Shown: positions 46,927 through 61,200, numbered from the stretch's first letter. The stretch is 64,000 nucleotides of DNA from Acanthaster planci (GCF_001949145.1 NW_019091425.1:344575-408574), one strand, 5' to 3'. The notes: generated by a model from the letters alone, not told the origin. A program made the numbers and translations.

Positions 46927-49400
46927 AGCTTTAATTGGAATTACGTACCTGTTTCTGAAAAAGTTACTAAGCTTAAATAAGAGTTTTCATCAGTAGATTA
47001 GGCAAGATTATTAGACAAGCACTACTAATATTTACTTAATGGTTGTTACTGATTTAATAGTTCTTCTTACATGTACTTCCTTATTGATCTGTAACTTGAC
47101 TTTTCTCTTTCACTTGCTTGCCATGGCTAGTGACCCTGCACTTGGGCAGTGCACGATACAGGGTATGTGGGTAGTGCAAGGTTGAGGCAGCTAAACTGTA
47201 TGATCATCAAGAACTTACATGTAGCATTACACTTTGTTTCTTCCAAGCCCTTTGATTGCTTGTTCATGTCTGTGAATTGAATGCAGTAGATCCAGCTCGT
47301 TATTAAAAGAGCTAGGACAGAACGTGCTTATGCAGATTCTGCGTGCTTACCGTCGACAGTTTGCCATCCTAGAATACATTCTTTCTTTTTGCTCAAGCAC
47401 TGGGTTGCCTCAGCACCAGTTAACTAATCAAGCCATTCTGACAACTTGGAATCATTAAAACTGAAAAAATAAATGGGATCTCATCCATTACTATTGCAAA
47501 GGCTGGTTTTGTGCTAGATTATAGATGCACTACTCGGGGATAGAAATGCTGTACACTTCAAGTAACTAGTGCAGGAAAGTGTGAGTTATGAAAAGAGTAA
47601 GAGTGGATGAAACAATCAATGGGGACCTTCAACCCCCTGTGGTCTCTTATCAATTAAAGACGATGAATAGTGAGCAATGATTTATGCAAATCATGTCCTC
47701 CTTCACTTAGTCATAATTGTACATGTAGTGTACACACACCATGGCTATGCATGCTTTCAGCAGTTTCATGAAAATGAGAAACACAAAACTTAGCTTACTT
47801 TTTGTGTCAAATTCCCCCCCAAAAACTTGTTAAAAGCAAAGGATCCCGGATATGTATAATCTGATTTAGAAACAATTTCATTGTTTGGATAAAAGTTTAA
47901 ATGGCAGTCATGTAAATTATTTCCATTCATTTATACATTACATTGTGGAGAGTTGAAATTGAAATGAAAATGTGAGTTTGCAAGCACATGTCTCCACATC
48001 TCCACACAGATTTCCTCCGCAGGGTTTGATCTGTTCCAGTAATTGGTGTGTACATGTGGTTTGGTTTGGTGAAAGTTTATGTTAGGTGTGAAATTGAAAC
48101 ATGTGCATGTACATAAACATATATGTTTTTCAGCAACTGTAATAATTGTATAGTGACCAATATGAAACTTACGTGTAACCTGCCCATTTTCGTTTGAAAA
48201 AAGTTGAATCAACTTTCAGTGATTGACATATAGTGAAGACTAATGCCTGCAAAATTCCAATTAAGAAAAGAAAAGGCAATTTTTGGATAATTAATAGCAC
48301 GTAAGTTTGCTTAATCTGTGGATTAGTATTTTGTGATGGTTTTCCCCACCGATACATGTACTTCTCTGTTGCATAAAATTGAATACAATGAGATGAAATG
48401 TGGACAAAGCAGTTGCATTTGAAGTTTTCCTCAGTGTTACCAATTTTTACCATTCCTTGACCTTCCTGGAAATCAGTTTATAAGCTAACTGTACTAAATC
48501 TTTTTTTGAAGTTTCCATAATCGTTTGTAGTTAGAAGGGGCATTGGGGAAAGTTGCCATTTTAAAAATGAATATCGAAAAAAAAAAGTAAATAAAGCCCT
48601 GTTTAGATTTACCGAAGCTACAGCCTGCACTCAGATTCATATATGCTGGACAAATTGTTAATGTTAGATAAATGTAAAAAATAGCCATTGAGGAAATACC
48701 AATAACAAGATAGTTAATTCATTGGCACCCTTTACTACCATACAAAGACTTACATGGAAAGCCCCAGTCCTGCAAATTGTAGTTTAGAACGTGTAGTTTT
48801 CTCAATAATATTACTGTATTAAAATGTAAAAATTGTGTTATGAACACATCGTATCAATACATGTACTGTATGTGGCTGTTATTCAGTAGTGTATTTAAGA
48901 ATAATTTGATGTCATGTGCCTCATAACAGAGTATGTTTTGCCCATTCATGAGCCTGCGTGACAGAGCAGGTGTTTCAGTTAAGCAAACAGTCTAGATGCT
49001 CTGTGGCCTTATTGAGGAGTCAGAGGAACCCCCATTAATGATGAAAAACCTCATTATCTTAGGCCCCGCCTCCTCCTACCATTCTCCGGCCTCCTCTGGA
49101 ATGACTAATGCAAGCCCTTGCTCTCTCCTTGTGATTACCTTTGCCTCACGATGTTGCCATATGTCTAGCTAGTTTGGCCGTGATGATTCATCCCGCGTCG
49201 TAAATGGACGTGCTTGGGGCCGGTCACTGAGTCGCATCTCATAATGCTGCCACAGCGTCGCACGCACACACTGACTGCTCGCACAACACACACTTGGTTT
49301 GCACGTCCTGAATACTGAATCACTGGCTCGGTGCTCTCATAGGGGCAGTCGATGATGACACAGACGCAAGACACAGCAGAGTTGAGTCGCGGCTCCTGAG
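46927..49400 (+). other. intron-like
   Basis: No exon-like segment. Near 49030-49150 the sequence becomes GC-richer with a TCATTAATGATGA homeodomain-type palindrome variant, leading to the candidate promoter that follows. Confidence 0.4.
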
Positions 49401-49629
49401 TGACAACAACGAGGAGGGAAAAAAAACAATGAGAAATTATGGATTCGGGTACTACGCCCCGGTCTACTGGAGGGGGCTGGATTTTTTATGAATGTCTCGT
49501 GTGAGGCCTCAAGGGGGAGTCACATTGTGTTTACTTTCTATTTTTTTTACGTGCTGAGTTGTTGGACTCGTCAGAGAGAATATATCAATGTCTTGGTACA
49601 GCAATGCAGTGCACAGGAAGATAGCCGCC
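49401..49629 (+). promoter_or_regulatory. candidate internal promoter
   Basis: CpG content rises from about 49160, and a start codon in ideal context lies at 49630, followed by a donor. Position inside the SHTN1-like gene and the same strand suggest an alternative promoter. No TATA box or initiator is certain. Confidence 0.28.
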
Positions 49630-49656
49630 ATGAGGAGACTGTTCCGCCATCAGCGG
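49630..49656 (+). CDS. possible alternative first exon, nine codons
   Basis: GCCGCCATGAGG is a textbook translation-start context. The frame MRRLFRHQR ends in phase 0 at GTAACG. Exon 3 of the SHTN1-like gene also ends in phase 0, so both could splice to the same downstream exon in frame. The exon is very short and there is no transcript evidence. Confidence 0.28.
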
Positions 49657-50239
49657 GTAACGTAGCCTCCCTGAATTATGCTTGTTTCTTGCGGTTTTTT
49701 AAGGGGTGTAGGAATTAGTAATTAGGGGCGATTTTGGATGTGGGGTTAGACTCTTTGGTGCCATTGCTTACAGTGCATTCCAAGCTGCATGAATTTATGC
49801 ATGACTCGTGGCATCTTCTACATGCACATGCTTACATGCTCATCTCAGCGTGTTCACAGGTTGCGTGCCACTTTGAACATGTGCATAGGACATTTAAGGT
49901 TTGGTCTTTCCAACTGGTACATGTAGCCTGAGGTTGTTAGTGCCGGCATACGGTGTGTACACATGGTCTTTTGGATTTATTGTTTGGTGTAGGCTGGGCT
50001 CTGTGTGCCTTTGGAATGGCTCATCTACATACAGCATCGAAGGTAGTTATTGTTAGTGTTAAGTGTAGTGGAAGAAGAATAATCTCATAAAAATTTATGA
50101 TTAAATTTACAGTTGTGTTCAGAAGTATACATTTTTGAGGTACGTGTGCCGGCTTCCTTAAGAGAACCACATGTGCATGTTCTGCCATACGAATCACATT
50201 GTCATCTTAATTATGATTACCATCTTTTTCTGCCGCTTT
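49657..50239. other. intron-like
   Basis: AT-rich, nothing supported. Confidence 0.4.
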
Positions 50240-50600
50240 TCTTTTTTTCTTCAAACGTTGCAGATATCTTGAAAGGAAAGTGATTTTGATGATTATTGAC
50301 CTCATGTGATGACGTCATCAGGTGACAAGTTACGTGACACTAAAGGTTCACTGTTTAAAGCCCTCTCTGTCTGGAAGTACATATGATATCCCATCGAGTT
50401 GAAACTTTGCAGATAAGAAACGGAAGTGTTCTAGTCACAAATTTCCCTGATGTGATGATGACGTCATCAAATGAGGAGTCAAATTACATTTTATTTTAAA
50501 GCATGTTATTTCCTGAAGTACATGCCTGATTGGGTTGAAACCTTGGACCCGAATGGTCATGATGAAATAATTACACTATCAGGTACGTGCTGTAGATTCT
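50240..50600. repeat. degenerate tandem repeat with TGACGTCA palindromes
   Basis: Units with GTTGAAACTTTGCAGATA-type starts and GATGACGTCATCA repeat with a period of about 149 bases; TGACGTCA is at 50310-50317 and 50459-50466. A third, weaker unit begins near 50530 (GTTGAAACCTTGGA). The octamer is the full cAMP response element, but its repetition follows from the repeat itself. Confidence 0.6.
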
Positions 50601-53600
50601 TTGTTAAATTAACAAAGGAATGCGAAAAAGCCCTCTGTTCTGTTGGCAAACAGACAGATGACCTCTAGTTTTTCAATTACATTTTGAATGTGGTATTTGC
50701 TGCTGTAAGGGCTTGCTGTCATATAGGCATGTACAGTGCTTTATATTAATTTGTTTCACTTCTTTCGCGTCAAGTTTTCTTTTGGTCTGAAGTAATCACA
50801 ATAGGGAAACTGAAAATTTGTTCATATCAAACACATGTACACCCACATGGCTTGCTTCTGTCAAGTGCAAAGAAATAGAATGCTTATTCTGATTGTTGCT
50901 GTCATTTTAATCAGTCTTACCGGTAAGTCCGGGTAATATTCTAGCATTGCCTTAAAAATGCAGCCTGGTCCCCAAAATGATTGCAGCCACAATTCTGCTG
51001 GGGGGGGGAAGGGGTGAGAGGACTGCCTTTTACCGCCAGACTTCACAGATACCCCAGGTAACCTTTTTGGCTCTTCACAAGCAATCAGGTGTTCCCAGTC
51101 TTCACCCACAGGTGCCAATAATGAGTACATGTAGCTGTGTTTCCTAGACTGGAGTCATTGGTAGCAGTAAACCATAGGATTTCTTAGGAATAGTCCCATG
51201 CAAATCAATTCCAAACAAAACAATCCATTCAATTAGACAAAGTTGTTAAAAATATGTTATAAGACAAGGCTTTCTTGGTTAGCCCTCATGTGAATTGCCC
51301 AGTGTTATGAAATACAAATCCTCATGGGATGAATTTCTCCAGTTAGAAATTAATCCATTTGACAAAAGAGAAAGGAAACTCTGACCCCCACCCTCACCTG
51401 TACTTTTCCAGCTACTATAAATACTATAGATACTAGTAAGCTACTGTTGACACTGTTGTTGGTATTTGTGCTCCATGGTTTCTGTTCAAGACAATACTGG
51501 TAATTAAATATAAATAATAGGATCATGATGCTCTAGGCAGTTGGTCATCAAGTTTTGTGAACTGGAGTGTTTATCTAGAATTGTGGTGGATGTTTGTGAT
51601 TTCCTGGAAGCCTGTGGGTGCATGTGTACTGGTATTTGTACATTTCTGTCCAAACATTTCCTTGAACCACATTGGATAGTGAAAGTGTGTATTGTGACAC
51701 CTTCCTGAACTTTGGGAAGTAAAGAGCATTACACAGTGCACACAGCACAATAGATAAATGCAAGTTGGGCCAGAAAAGAAGTTTAGAAGAGAGAGGTATT
51801 GCAAAATTAGTCTTAATGGTTATCGGCGGTCATTAGTGTCACCTGTACGAGATGTGTTGTGGGGTTTAGTTTCCAAAGTCAGAATTCATTGTTCAGATAT
51901 GGTTTTATTCTTGAAGGGATCTTTCTGACTTCAGCATTTGGGGGTGGAGTGGGCAATCATCATATCACTATTATCGCAAGTGACCTGTGATGTTTGGTTA
52001 TTTGTTTATTTATTAGTTTTTATAACTCATTTAGATAATGCTAACAAGCAGCAGTTTAAATCACAAGATCTTCTCAATCAATGAGGTCCTCTCACCATAT
52101 TGCAAATCCTATTGTTCAACCCTTGTCCAAATTCTGTTCTATAATTCAAGAATGCATGGTGCTTGTCTATAATTCAAGGATGGTGCTTGTTGGTGACTTT
52201 GCACATGGTCAAAGCATAGCAAGGGTCACTTTAGAAGCGGGGAGTCAATGGGATAGCTACGTGTATAAGCATTCTCTGTAAGAAATGATGTGTTGATATA
52301 CAAGATGTGCATTCATGTCTGCTGAAAAAGAGCCACTTCAGTATAATTTTAGTAGCTCACACTAAAAAGTTTGAGAATGGTACGGCTTCCGTGGCATTTA
52401 ATCCTCATTTCTGCTGGCTGGATTAATATTTACACTCAAAATTGACATGTACATGTACAATCCAGATTGAGATGAAGCCGATGCAAGCATACCTACTTAA
52501 TAGACCTTTGAAGTACTAGTTTGATATTGCTTTTAACACTGTGCTTTGTTTTGGTCTACATGTATAGTCAGAAACAACAGGCACATATTGTAACTGGGTT
52601 GCTCACTGCATAAAGACGAATGGTGCCAACTACATGTGAGAACAGGTCTGACATCACCATCATTACTGGATCTGACCCATCACTGGTCCCATCAATAATG
52701 AAGCAGGTGCCACCTCCACTAATTAATTGATGAGTAATCCTGGCTCCATGCTCCATATCTGTGCAACTCATCAGTTTGACAAGCAGTGGAATTTTCTGAA
52801 TTTCCCTGTGCAAGGAAGGCAGTTTAGTTATAAGCCAGTGTGTTGTCCATACATTTTCCAAACATTCCACTCTTTCATCAAGCAGGATAGATATATACCT
52901 TGACTTGAGTAGAGTTTGAACCAGAGGTTAATGTTAATTGGCCTAACAATTGTTACTCTATCCTATACTTTGAGCCTTAAACAACATAAGAAAAATGACT
53001 GAAACCATGCAGAAATTAGAGTGGTATGTTGTGATTTTTCAAAAACCTAATGTAAAAAACCCATTTTTAGACAGATCAAATTAACTAATCACAAAGATTA
53101 CTACACTGACTTTGAACGACAAAAACAAGAACGTGTACGTGTTCAAAAGGTAAAAATATAGGTGTTTACCATGATACTTAAAGGATGTGAAATATTCTTT
53201 CCCATTCACGCATAGGCCTCAATTAACATACATCGGAGCAGTATGCTCATATACATGGGCATCCAGAAAACAGCTTTTCTTTCTCTGTAAATCCCTGGCA
53301 TCCTCACAGTCCCAGTAATCTGCCTATGGCGATTAAACCCCCCCCCAAATCTTGTCCCCTCAGACTGCCAAATGTGATGACATACCTTGTCTGTTATAGT
53401 CAGTCCCATCAGACTGAAATTGAATTTACATACTTCCGAGTACTGCTTATTAATATTCTAAAGTTCCATTCGATGAGGGCTGCTGCATTCATCACAAAGT
53501 TTTCATTGAGTGACCATGTTTTACAGAGCCACAGTTATCAGTCCCTGTCATTTCTTGCATAACCGCGGTACCTGCTCTTACCGGTAAATTAATCCAGGTA

Positions 53601-56600
53601 CGGTACATGTATCTCCTTCCTGATGACAGTCCCACTAATTTGGAGTGTTATACCATGGAGCCACCAAGGTTGTGTATACAGCATTTACATGTACATGTAC
53701 ACATTGTAGTGAAAAGCTACAACCACTGTGGTATTGTGGTGTGCATGTACACGTTTATGACAGTAAAGTTCCAAAGGGAAGGTTGTTTTGCCAGATACCT
53801 GGTGTTGGGTCAAGTGGTACGTGCCTCCTTGTGTGTTGAGTGGTCTGATCAATTTGCATTGAAGATCTAAAGGGTTTCCCTTTTTCCACTGTCTGAAAAA
53901 AAAAAAAATTGAAGAGTATTTTCCTTCCCCTTCCGTGGCTGTAAAGGAGCAGCTGAGTTTGATGATCCTCTGTGTCTTAATTTCATGTGGACTTTGCTGG
54001 CATCACCAACTCACAAAAGCACTCAACTTCAAGCTGATAACGCCTGTTACTGGTTCACGCGTGTGTGTATGGCATTGAGCACCCATAGTGAATGTTTGTC
54101 TGAATGTGCACAAATCTCTTGATGATGTTGTGTGGGTGCCACATTATCTCTCCGTTCAGGCTTCATTTTCTTTCTCTGTGCAGGAGGCACCGTGTACTTG
54201 TGCATGGCGTCTCAGATAATTCGTATTCATGTGCCTGTGCACGTACACATATGCTTCCAATGGTGCTTGGTGTAAATCCATTCAGAGTCTCTTTGAACCT
54301 TTAGTTGCAGCTGTCTGGAGTTCCGAACTTCCGATGTCATCCTAAGGAAAAACTATCTGATGGGAATCCTTCTTTTCCAAATGCAAATTCGGTTGACCTT
54401 CCACCTGCTGAACTCATCAGCCATCTTACAGTTCTGTACAGCATTGAGTGGGATTCAAAAGGACTGAGAAACATTAAAAAAGAGAAAGAAAAGGTCCTCT
54501 TAAGTCCCAGGTGTACATGTTATGGACACATGTACCAAAAGGGTACATTTGGTGCATGGATTAAAATGGGGCCTACATTTGATGGTACACTGCAGGAAAA
54601 TGGAAGAAACTTTTTTTTTCTCCAGTACGAAAACTTGGTAAAGTTGGTCTTGTACATGCACTTAATGGCACGAAATCCCAGTTTTGTTTGAAATTTCCCA
54701 AATGAGAAACTAAACTTGGTCAAGTTGTCCTGAGTATTAATTGGATACCCTACTTGGAGGACCATTCAATTATGCATGGACTTGACTGAGTGGCTCAGGA
54801 ACATAATTACACATACTGGTAATTTGAGTTTGATTGATTTTCCTTCGCTCATTGTAATATCGCTAGTGCCAGGCCCGGTGGCAGTTATTGTCATAGAACA
54901 GGAGAGCCCCCACGGGGGCTTACTCTCACACCGTTTATCATCATCTCCCCAGTGTGTGGCTGCAGATGGATGGTTTCCCTGATGAGCCTCTGGGCTATGA
55001 CTGCTGTAAAACATTTCGTTGGCAGGCTTTCTCATCAACTTCTGTTGATTCCTCAAGCTAGGCACAGCCATCTATTTTTATGAGAGCATGTATGACCCAG
55101 TCAGTACACTAGTATGCTCAACAAGAATCTGAGAATGACCAGTGTGTCACTGTCCTTAGAAACCCTGACCCTGGCTAATTCATTACATATGTGTATGAAT
55201 AGGCATTGAGTTCCACGTGCATGTCTGCATGCAATTGAGAACCAGACAAATCTCGAAACAAACGTATTTATACATACTCATACAGTGACCATGGTAATGC
55301 TGTCAATGGTCAATCAGTTTACAGTTATTGCCTGCTAGCTGTGAAGGGTCCATGCTGTTTTGTACACTGGCGGGGGCAAATGACACTCCAAGTGAACCGA
55401 TACTGTCCTATTAATAAAATCACATTTCTTATGTCGTCTTTGGAATGAAGAAAAACTCTTTTCTGTGGAGATGACCTGTTGTCATCTGTCAACCTTATTA
55501 CAGTGACATTGGCACAGTTAGGAAAAAAAAAAGACAAAAATTGATGACTGATTTAAACTCTTCACTGTTCCCCATGGCACATCTCACAGAAAAATACATA
55601 AATCTATGTTGTACCAACATAGCTGCAACCATGCACCCAAGGTCATACTAGCATTACGCAATGCATTAGAAATGGCACTTTCAACAGTAGGAAAGATCAA
55701 GGTAATGCATCCTGTGTGGTACATCACCCATTTACCGGCGTACATGTACATCACTCTTACTTCTGATCAGTGTACTTGCATGTTCGTGGCAAATTATACG
55801 ATCGATGCTTGACCAATAAAAATTTACAGTCCTAGGTACATGTATCACAATTTGCAGTGGCCCCCGTCCATGATGGTAGGCGTTGTCATGAACCACTGTT
55901 CCATGACCGTTGTTCACTAAAACAAACCTGAACGGTACTCTCTGCAATTTAAGGGGGCCAGTTGGGAAATAACCAACTGCTTGAATCACCTGTTGTTAAG
56001 GCAGCATTGTCAAGTCATAGTCTGAACATGTGCCAGTCCACAGCAAAAACCTATTTCAGACTCATAAAACCTGTCATAAATGTTTTTGAGTCCAGGTACC
56101 CACTCTGTGTTTTTTGACTAATAGCCTCACATCTGCAATACCGAGTTTGTTGATATGTTCAGCATTATTTTCGTCAAAATTTTAATGCAACTTTTATTTC
56201 AAGGTTTTTCTGATAAATAAATGAATGTAATCTCCTTTATTCATGAGCATAAGTCTGGGCACTTATGCTCATGAGCTCAGGAGAAACTATCACTTGAATT
56301 AATTAGTGTCCTGCAGCCTTCATAATTTACTCCTGTGTGAAACTGTGAATTTTTGATTGGAAATCAGACAGGTTTTTAAGGAGACAGAGCTCCTTAAGAG
56401 AGCTGCTGAAAGAAAGAGAGCTGCTGAAAACTACAACCCGTTCAACATCTGTTTGTGATAACACCTTATCGTAATAAAAGTACAGTCCAGTTTCCTTAAA
56501 TAGCGACTCGCAAGGATTTTTTAAATATCCGTTTTGTTTCTTTCTTCTTGCTTCCTGTTGCCAACCCGGATTTATCTTTTCTTCGTGAAGTGATTGGCAA

Positions 56601-58250
56601 GAACGGTTGTGAACTTGGGAAGAAGTTACGTGTATATTGCATGATGTTGCATTACATTTCCCTCTCAGATAAAATCTGCTTTCATTTTACATCAAAATAC
56701 TGCCACAGAAGTTGGTTTATCACCATACATGTATGTACGCTATGTCAAGCTTTGATATGAGCTTATTGACAGTTCATTAAACTTACAAATATTATTAACT
56801 TCTGAACATCATGTCAAAACATTTGTTTTGTTGACAGTGTGTGGTTTTGTTCAGCCAGACTTGTTTGCCCAAACGAAGGGATGTGAATGATTTTGGGGGA
56901 TGTTGAGAAGAAAAGTGATCAGGCAGAATGTAATGTTTACTTAAGTTTCACCTGAAAAATACATGGTAGATTTTTCAGTGAAATGCCAGCCAGACTCTTT
57001 GCATGACATAAATGGGAATTGATCTTTAGTTTGGATTTGGATTCTCAACTACTCACTTCTGGAAAATTGAACTCTCCACTTCTTTGAGAGTCAAGGCTGT
57101 TTCCAAGAACATTTAAGTTACTGAACATTATTTAAAAGAACAAGATTTGAAAAACAACAGCTTTTTGTCCCAAAAGAGCAGTGGTACTTCTGAGTGAACT
57201 TCTAGTAGTTACTGAATTCTTTTACAACTGAGAGTTTCTCCTTTTTTTACTTTTTTCTTTGGGAAATTTGGAGTTGATTCCAAACTATTGTCACTCCTGT
57301 AGGGAAATGGAATTGATTAAAAATAATAAAAAACTGCAGAAATCAACTGCCCAAGTAAAAGTCATGAATATGCATTATGAACACAGTATTAGTGCTCTGA
57401 AGTGAGATGATTTCAGTGATTATGTCCTTGCAATTACCTTCAGGTTTTCAATACCACGGTTGATGTGAGTTGGTCATGTCCAACCACAGTTGGCTGCTGC
57501 TAATGACACAGACCCATCTCTCACAGTAGACTGACTGACGATGGTTCATCCATGAAGCACTGTTGTTAGCATTGGTGAGATGTCTTATCTGACCATGCTT
57601 CAGTGAGCTTGCGTGTGGGCCGGTCACCGTTGAGTTGCCACTGGTACACCAGACAATCAAAGAGTAGATTAGTAATTGGACTCTACACTTGTGCTATGTA
57701 GATCATGCATTACTGTGCAAGTTAAAGTAAAGCAGATAGTTGATTAGTTCACATGTATAATATTCTATATGCAAAACCGAGGATTCGTCTTGGGGGGGCG
57801 TTTTGTTCAACAACAGAGGTTATATAAGGTAGCACCACATTGGAAAGGCCATGTTCAAATAATTGGCCATGGCTGGAAATTATCACACGCGTCTGTGGGA
57901 AATGCACAAAGTGGCTAGCAGGCAATTTCCATATTTGTGCATAGTTTTCTTAGCCATACATACCGTAACTAATTTGGACGTGACCAAAACTTTCACTAAA
58001 GCTAATGCAAAGTAGGTGCCATGAAGCATGCAACAAAATTCCAAAGATTTTCCTTGTTGCTTAATAGTTTCTGTCAATTATGTTGCACTCACATGTAAGA
58101 GTTCTCCTTTAGTGACTTAACCAACCACCCACTTCCCATGGTCTATGGCTTTGGAAGTCATCTCTCTACTTTTGCAGCTGTTCAAAAATCAAAATCTCAC
58201 GAGTTTTTCCGTGTGTTCCTGTAAAACCCGACGAGGAGGTGGTGTGTGAT
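50601..58250. other. intron-like or intergenic
   Basis: No secure exon. An acceptor-like site at 54304-54315 (TTTAGTTGCAG) precedes an open stretch to about 54510 with mixed composition that fits no known part of shootin-1. ACATGTA words are frequent, for example at 53685-53700. Confidence 0.45.
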
Positions 58251-58328
58251 CCTGTTCCGAGAACAGTGTTCTTGAGTCGTGTTCCCGCCGTTCGAGCGCG
58301 AGAACAAGAAACCTGTGTCAAGAACAGG
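58251..58328. other. GTTC/GAAC palindrome cluster
   Basis: CCTGTTC at the left and TCAAGAACAGG at the right are complementary, with further GTTC and GAAC words inside (GTTCCGAGAAC, AGAACAGTGTTCT, GTTCGAGCGCGAGAAC). It is CpG-richer than its surroundings. It could be a small palindromic element or clustered inverted half-sites. Confidence 0.4.
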
Positions 58329-60865
58329 CCACCCGAACTCGACCAATGTGTCTATGACTTCTCAAAATAGAGCGTAGCACCACACGTCCCTGCATTTGCA
58401 TTGACGCCATCCCTGTATCCAGAAACATGCAGTGTCATGTAAACATTAGTTACAAGAGGAATTGATTGATTCCTTTGACATGGATGATGTTCATGAATAG
58501 ATGCCACTTGTCTCTCCCTTTCCTTCCCCGCCCCCTCACACCTCTTACCTCATAGAAATATAAACCAGCTCCATCCAGTGTTATGTTACGCCTGAAAGCT
58601 TTTCCGATTCTGAGCTGCCTTCCATTTTTTTTAAACCCATGTGCACACATGTACATTTGTTTAAGTAAGAGATAAGGGTGGTTTTTAATGCATTGTTTCG
58701 CCCGTCGATTCTCAGTGATCCAGAATGTGGAGTTGAGTTTCAAATCTTGAGCCACAGCAATGCACTGCTGGCGCTACATTCGCATTCAGAGTCACGCCTT
58801 TTCAGAGTAATGCACTGGGCTGTCTAGTACCCTTGCCCATCTTACTATGAGTAAGTCGGTCAGAGCATGCATATTCCTGTGCAGAGAGTGCTAAAGTGCA
58901 ACTGATAACACATATGCAGCCATTGTCTCAGTAAGCAGAGGCTATTAGCTTTGAAATTTGGTGAACTTTCACTGGATGCTGTTTTGGTGATTTTTAAAGA
59001 ACAAATGCAAGATGCACATGCTAATATGAATCTAATTTCTGATATGGATAGTCATAAATATCAGGCTTTGAGCTATTAATCTCATTTCTTTTGACCTTTT
59101 GGTCATGAGCAAAACCCTCAAATACTGTAGCTAGAGTTTTGTAAATTGGGGAAAATCTTTCATAAATGTTAAATGCTGAATTTTACTTGTGACGAAAGCC
59201 TAATTTTCAAACTTTATTTATAGGCCTATTGTTTGCATAAATTCCATCAAAAGGTCATACTAGTGTAAATTTCCTGCTGAATAAAATATGTCCTCAACTT
59301 TGATCAGAGAACCCTTTTTGGAATGATATACTGTACATGCATACAAATGGACAACAGAGTACAGGTCTTTCTTTGCACAATTTAAACCATGTTATTGATT
59401 ATTCAAATTTTCCCCCACTTTTTCCAGCTGTTAACACCCTAATAGGAAGGAAAGGCCCTCATCAGTTTTATCTTAATTAATTGACCCCTCAGGTTGTTGC
59501 ATGGAGATAGTCGTGACATTCTGTCACCAGATGAGTCTTCAGAAAACCCAGTCTTTATCTTACCTTCACGACGATTGGCAATGATACATGGGGGGATGTA
59601 TGAGATAATGCAGGAAATCTAATTAGGTTAAGTATTAGGCACCGGAAATATTTCATCACTTTACTGTGCGGACAAACCGTGCCCTACTTGGTGGGTAATG
59701 GCAAGCCACACCGTGGCTAACAAGAAGATTGACGTGTATTACTCTCTTACAGTCTGTGAGTTGGCTGGATTTGTTGGATAACAGCACTTAGCTCGATTGA
59801 ATGAATAGGGAACCAGTTACATGTACCTGAATGAAATGCCATGTTTTAAAGGTAGCCAGCACATGCCTTGTTTTGCAACCACTTGCACAGCCGCACTAGT
59901 GTATTCAGATGTGCCTAGACTAAATGTACATGTAGCACCTGATATGCTAACAGGAATTTGCTCCAAAGTGTTGCAAAGATTTTCGAAATATGGTTGCAAA
60001 TAGTTTCCGAATTTGAATTACTCAGGCAGCAACTCTCTGATCAGTTCATTTCCTCATTTTGTACCATTCATGTATGCCAGTATAAATCTGTACAATCTTG
60101 TTTGGCGTAGAAACTTCTTGTTTGTGTTTCTCTTAGTTCCTTTTGCTTCCCATTTGTGCAGTTTCTTAGAAAAAATGGATGTTTTTGTGTTGCTGTCTTA
60201 GCATTTGGCTCATCTCCACCGCCCATAGTATAGAGTGAATTAAAATGGCCCAAGCCCTTTCACAAAATAGTGTGAAGGGTGCGCAGATGTGGCAATGCAT
60301 TTTGGGAATACTTTCAGCTTTAATCAATGCACCACATTGTACAATCACCGCATACTTGTTACATGTACATTTACTGAGAAGTGTTGATCCTTGTTAATGT
60401 TTGGATGAATTAAATCCAATGGGGACTCAAAGAAATTATGTCATTCATCCCAAAGGTATACATGTATATGTTAGCCATCTCATTTATTGTAGAAAACAGC
60501 CGGGATACATGTGATGTATCTTGAAATTTGAAAGAATGTGTTACTTGTGTAGGTTACAACTCAAGAATGTCCAAAATTGGAAATTAATTGACTTACAGTT
60601 TGTAAGTACTATCCCAGTGAAATTACTTTTTAAATTAAAAAAAAACATGAAAATATGAATGTAGCCAAATTGTATAGAATTTTGATCGGGAATTGTGGCA
60701 AATTCACTTTGGGAAATTAGCATGCAGGAGCAACATATAATGTACATAAATTATTTATTGTGCATGTGCATGTATGAACGTCCGTGCTGGCTCTGTGTGG
60801 AACCACTGTACATTACTGCTTTAAGAGCGCATATACTGTGCATGCAGTACATGGTTACTAATGGC
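58329..60865. other. intron-like
   Basis: AT-rich without exon signals. GC-richer bases near 59500-59760 might be conserved non-coding sequence but carry no recognisable feature. Confidence 0.4.
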
Positions 60866-61200
60866 AGTTGCTCTCGTTAATTGTCTGGCCCCTTTGTACA
60901 AAGCCTGTCCTCCGTGCATCTTGGGAGGCAGACAATGGTTGCCGTGACGCCAGGGGCATTCCTCCAAGTGTGGCCACCTTGAGCTCACTGCGGGATGAGT
61001 CATCAACGCTGGTCCCTTTGCGATATGAACAATGATTTATTGTTGTGGCTTAATTGGGATACCATGGTGATTTCTCCCGGCAACATTATACTGGTGGTGT
61101 GGTGCCAATGCTGTTGTTTTATCAGTAATGGCTTGTGGTTCTTGGCGATAAATGAGCTCGGTGCGCAGTCATCAGTGAGGCATTTTCAATAAGTGGTCGC
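60866..61200. promoter_or_regulatory. candidate enhancer with SOX, TCF and AP-1 type sites
   Basis: Within about 180 bases lie CTTTGTACAAAG (60892-60903), GACAATGG (60931), TGAGTCA (60996-61002) and an inverted SOX pair AACAAT/ATTGTT separated by five bases (61028-61044). The stretch is GC-richer than the flanking intron. This is motif reading by eye, so function is inferred. Confidence 0.3.

Noticed and set aside
54305-54510. Open stretch after a good acceptor (TTTAGTTGCAG), possible downstream exon of the SHTN1-like gene
   Set aside because: The peptide does not resemble any part of shootin-1, and no clear donor closes it.
58175-58230. TTTTGCAG followed by CTGTTCAA, the same start as exon 2
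   Set aside because: The frame stops after 15 codons, and the rest does not resemble exon 2; the match is only nine bases.
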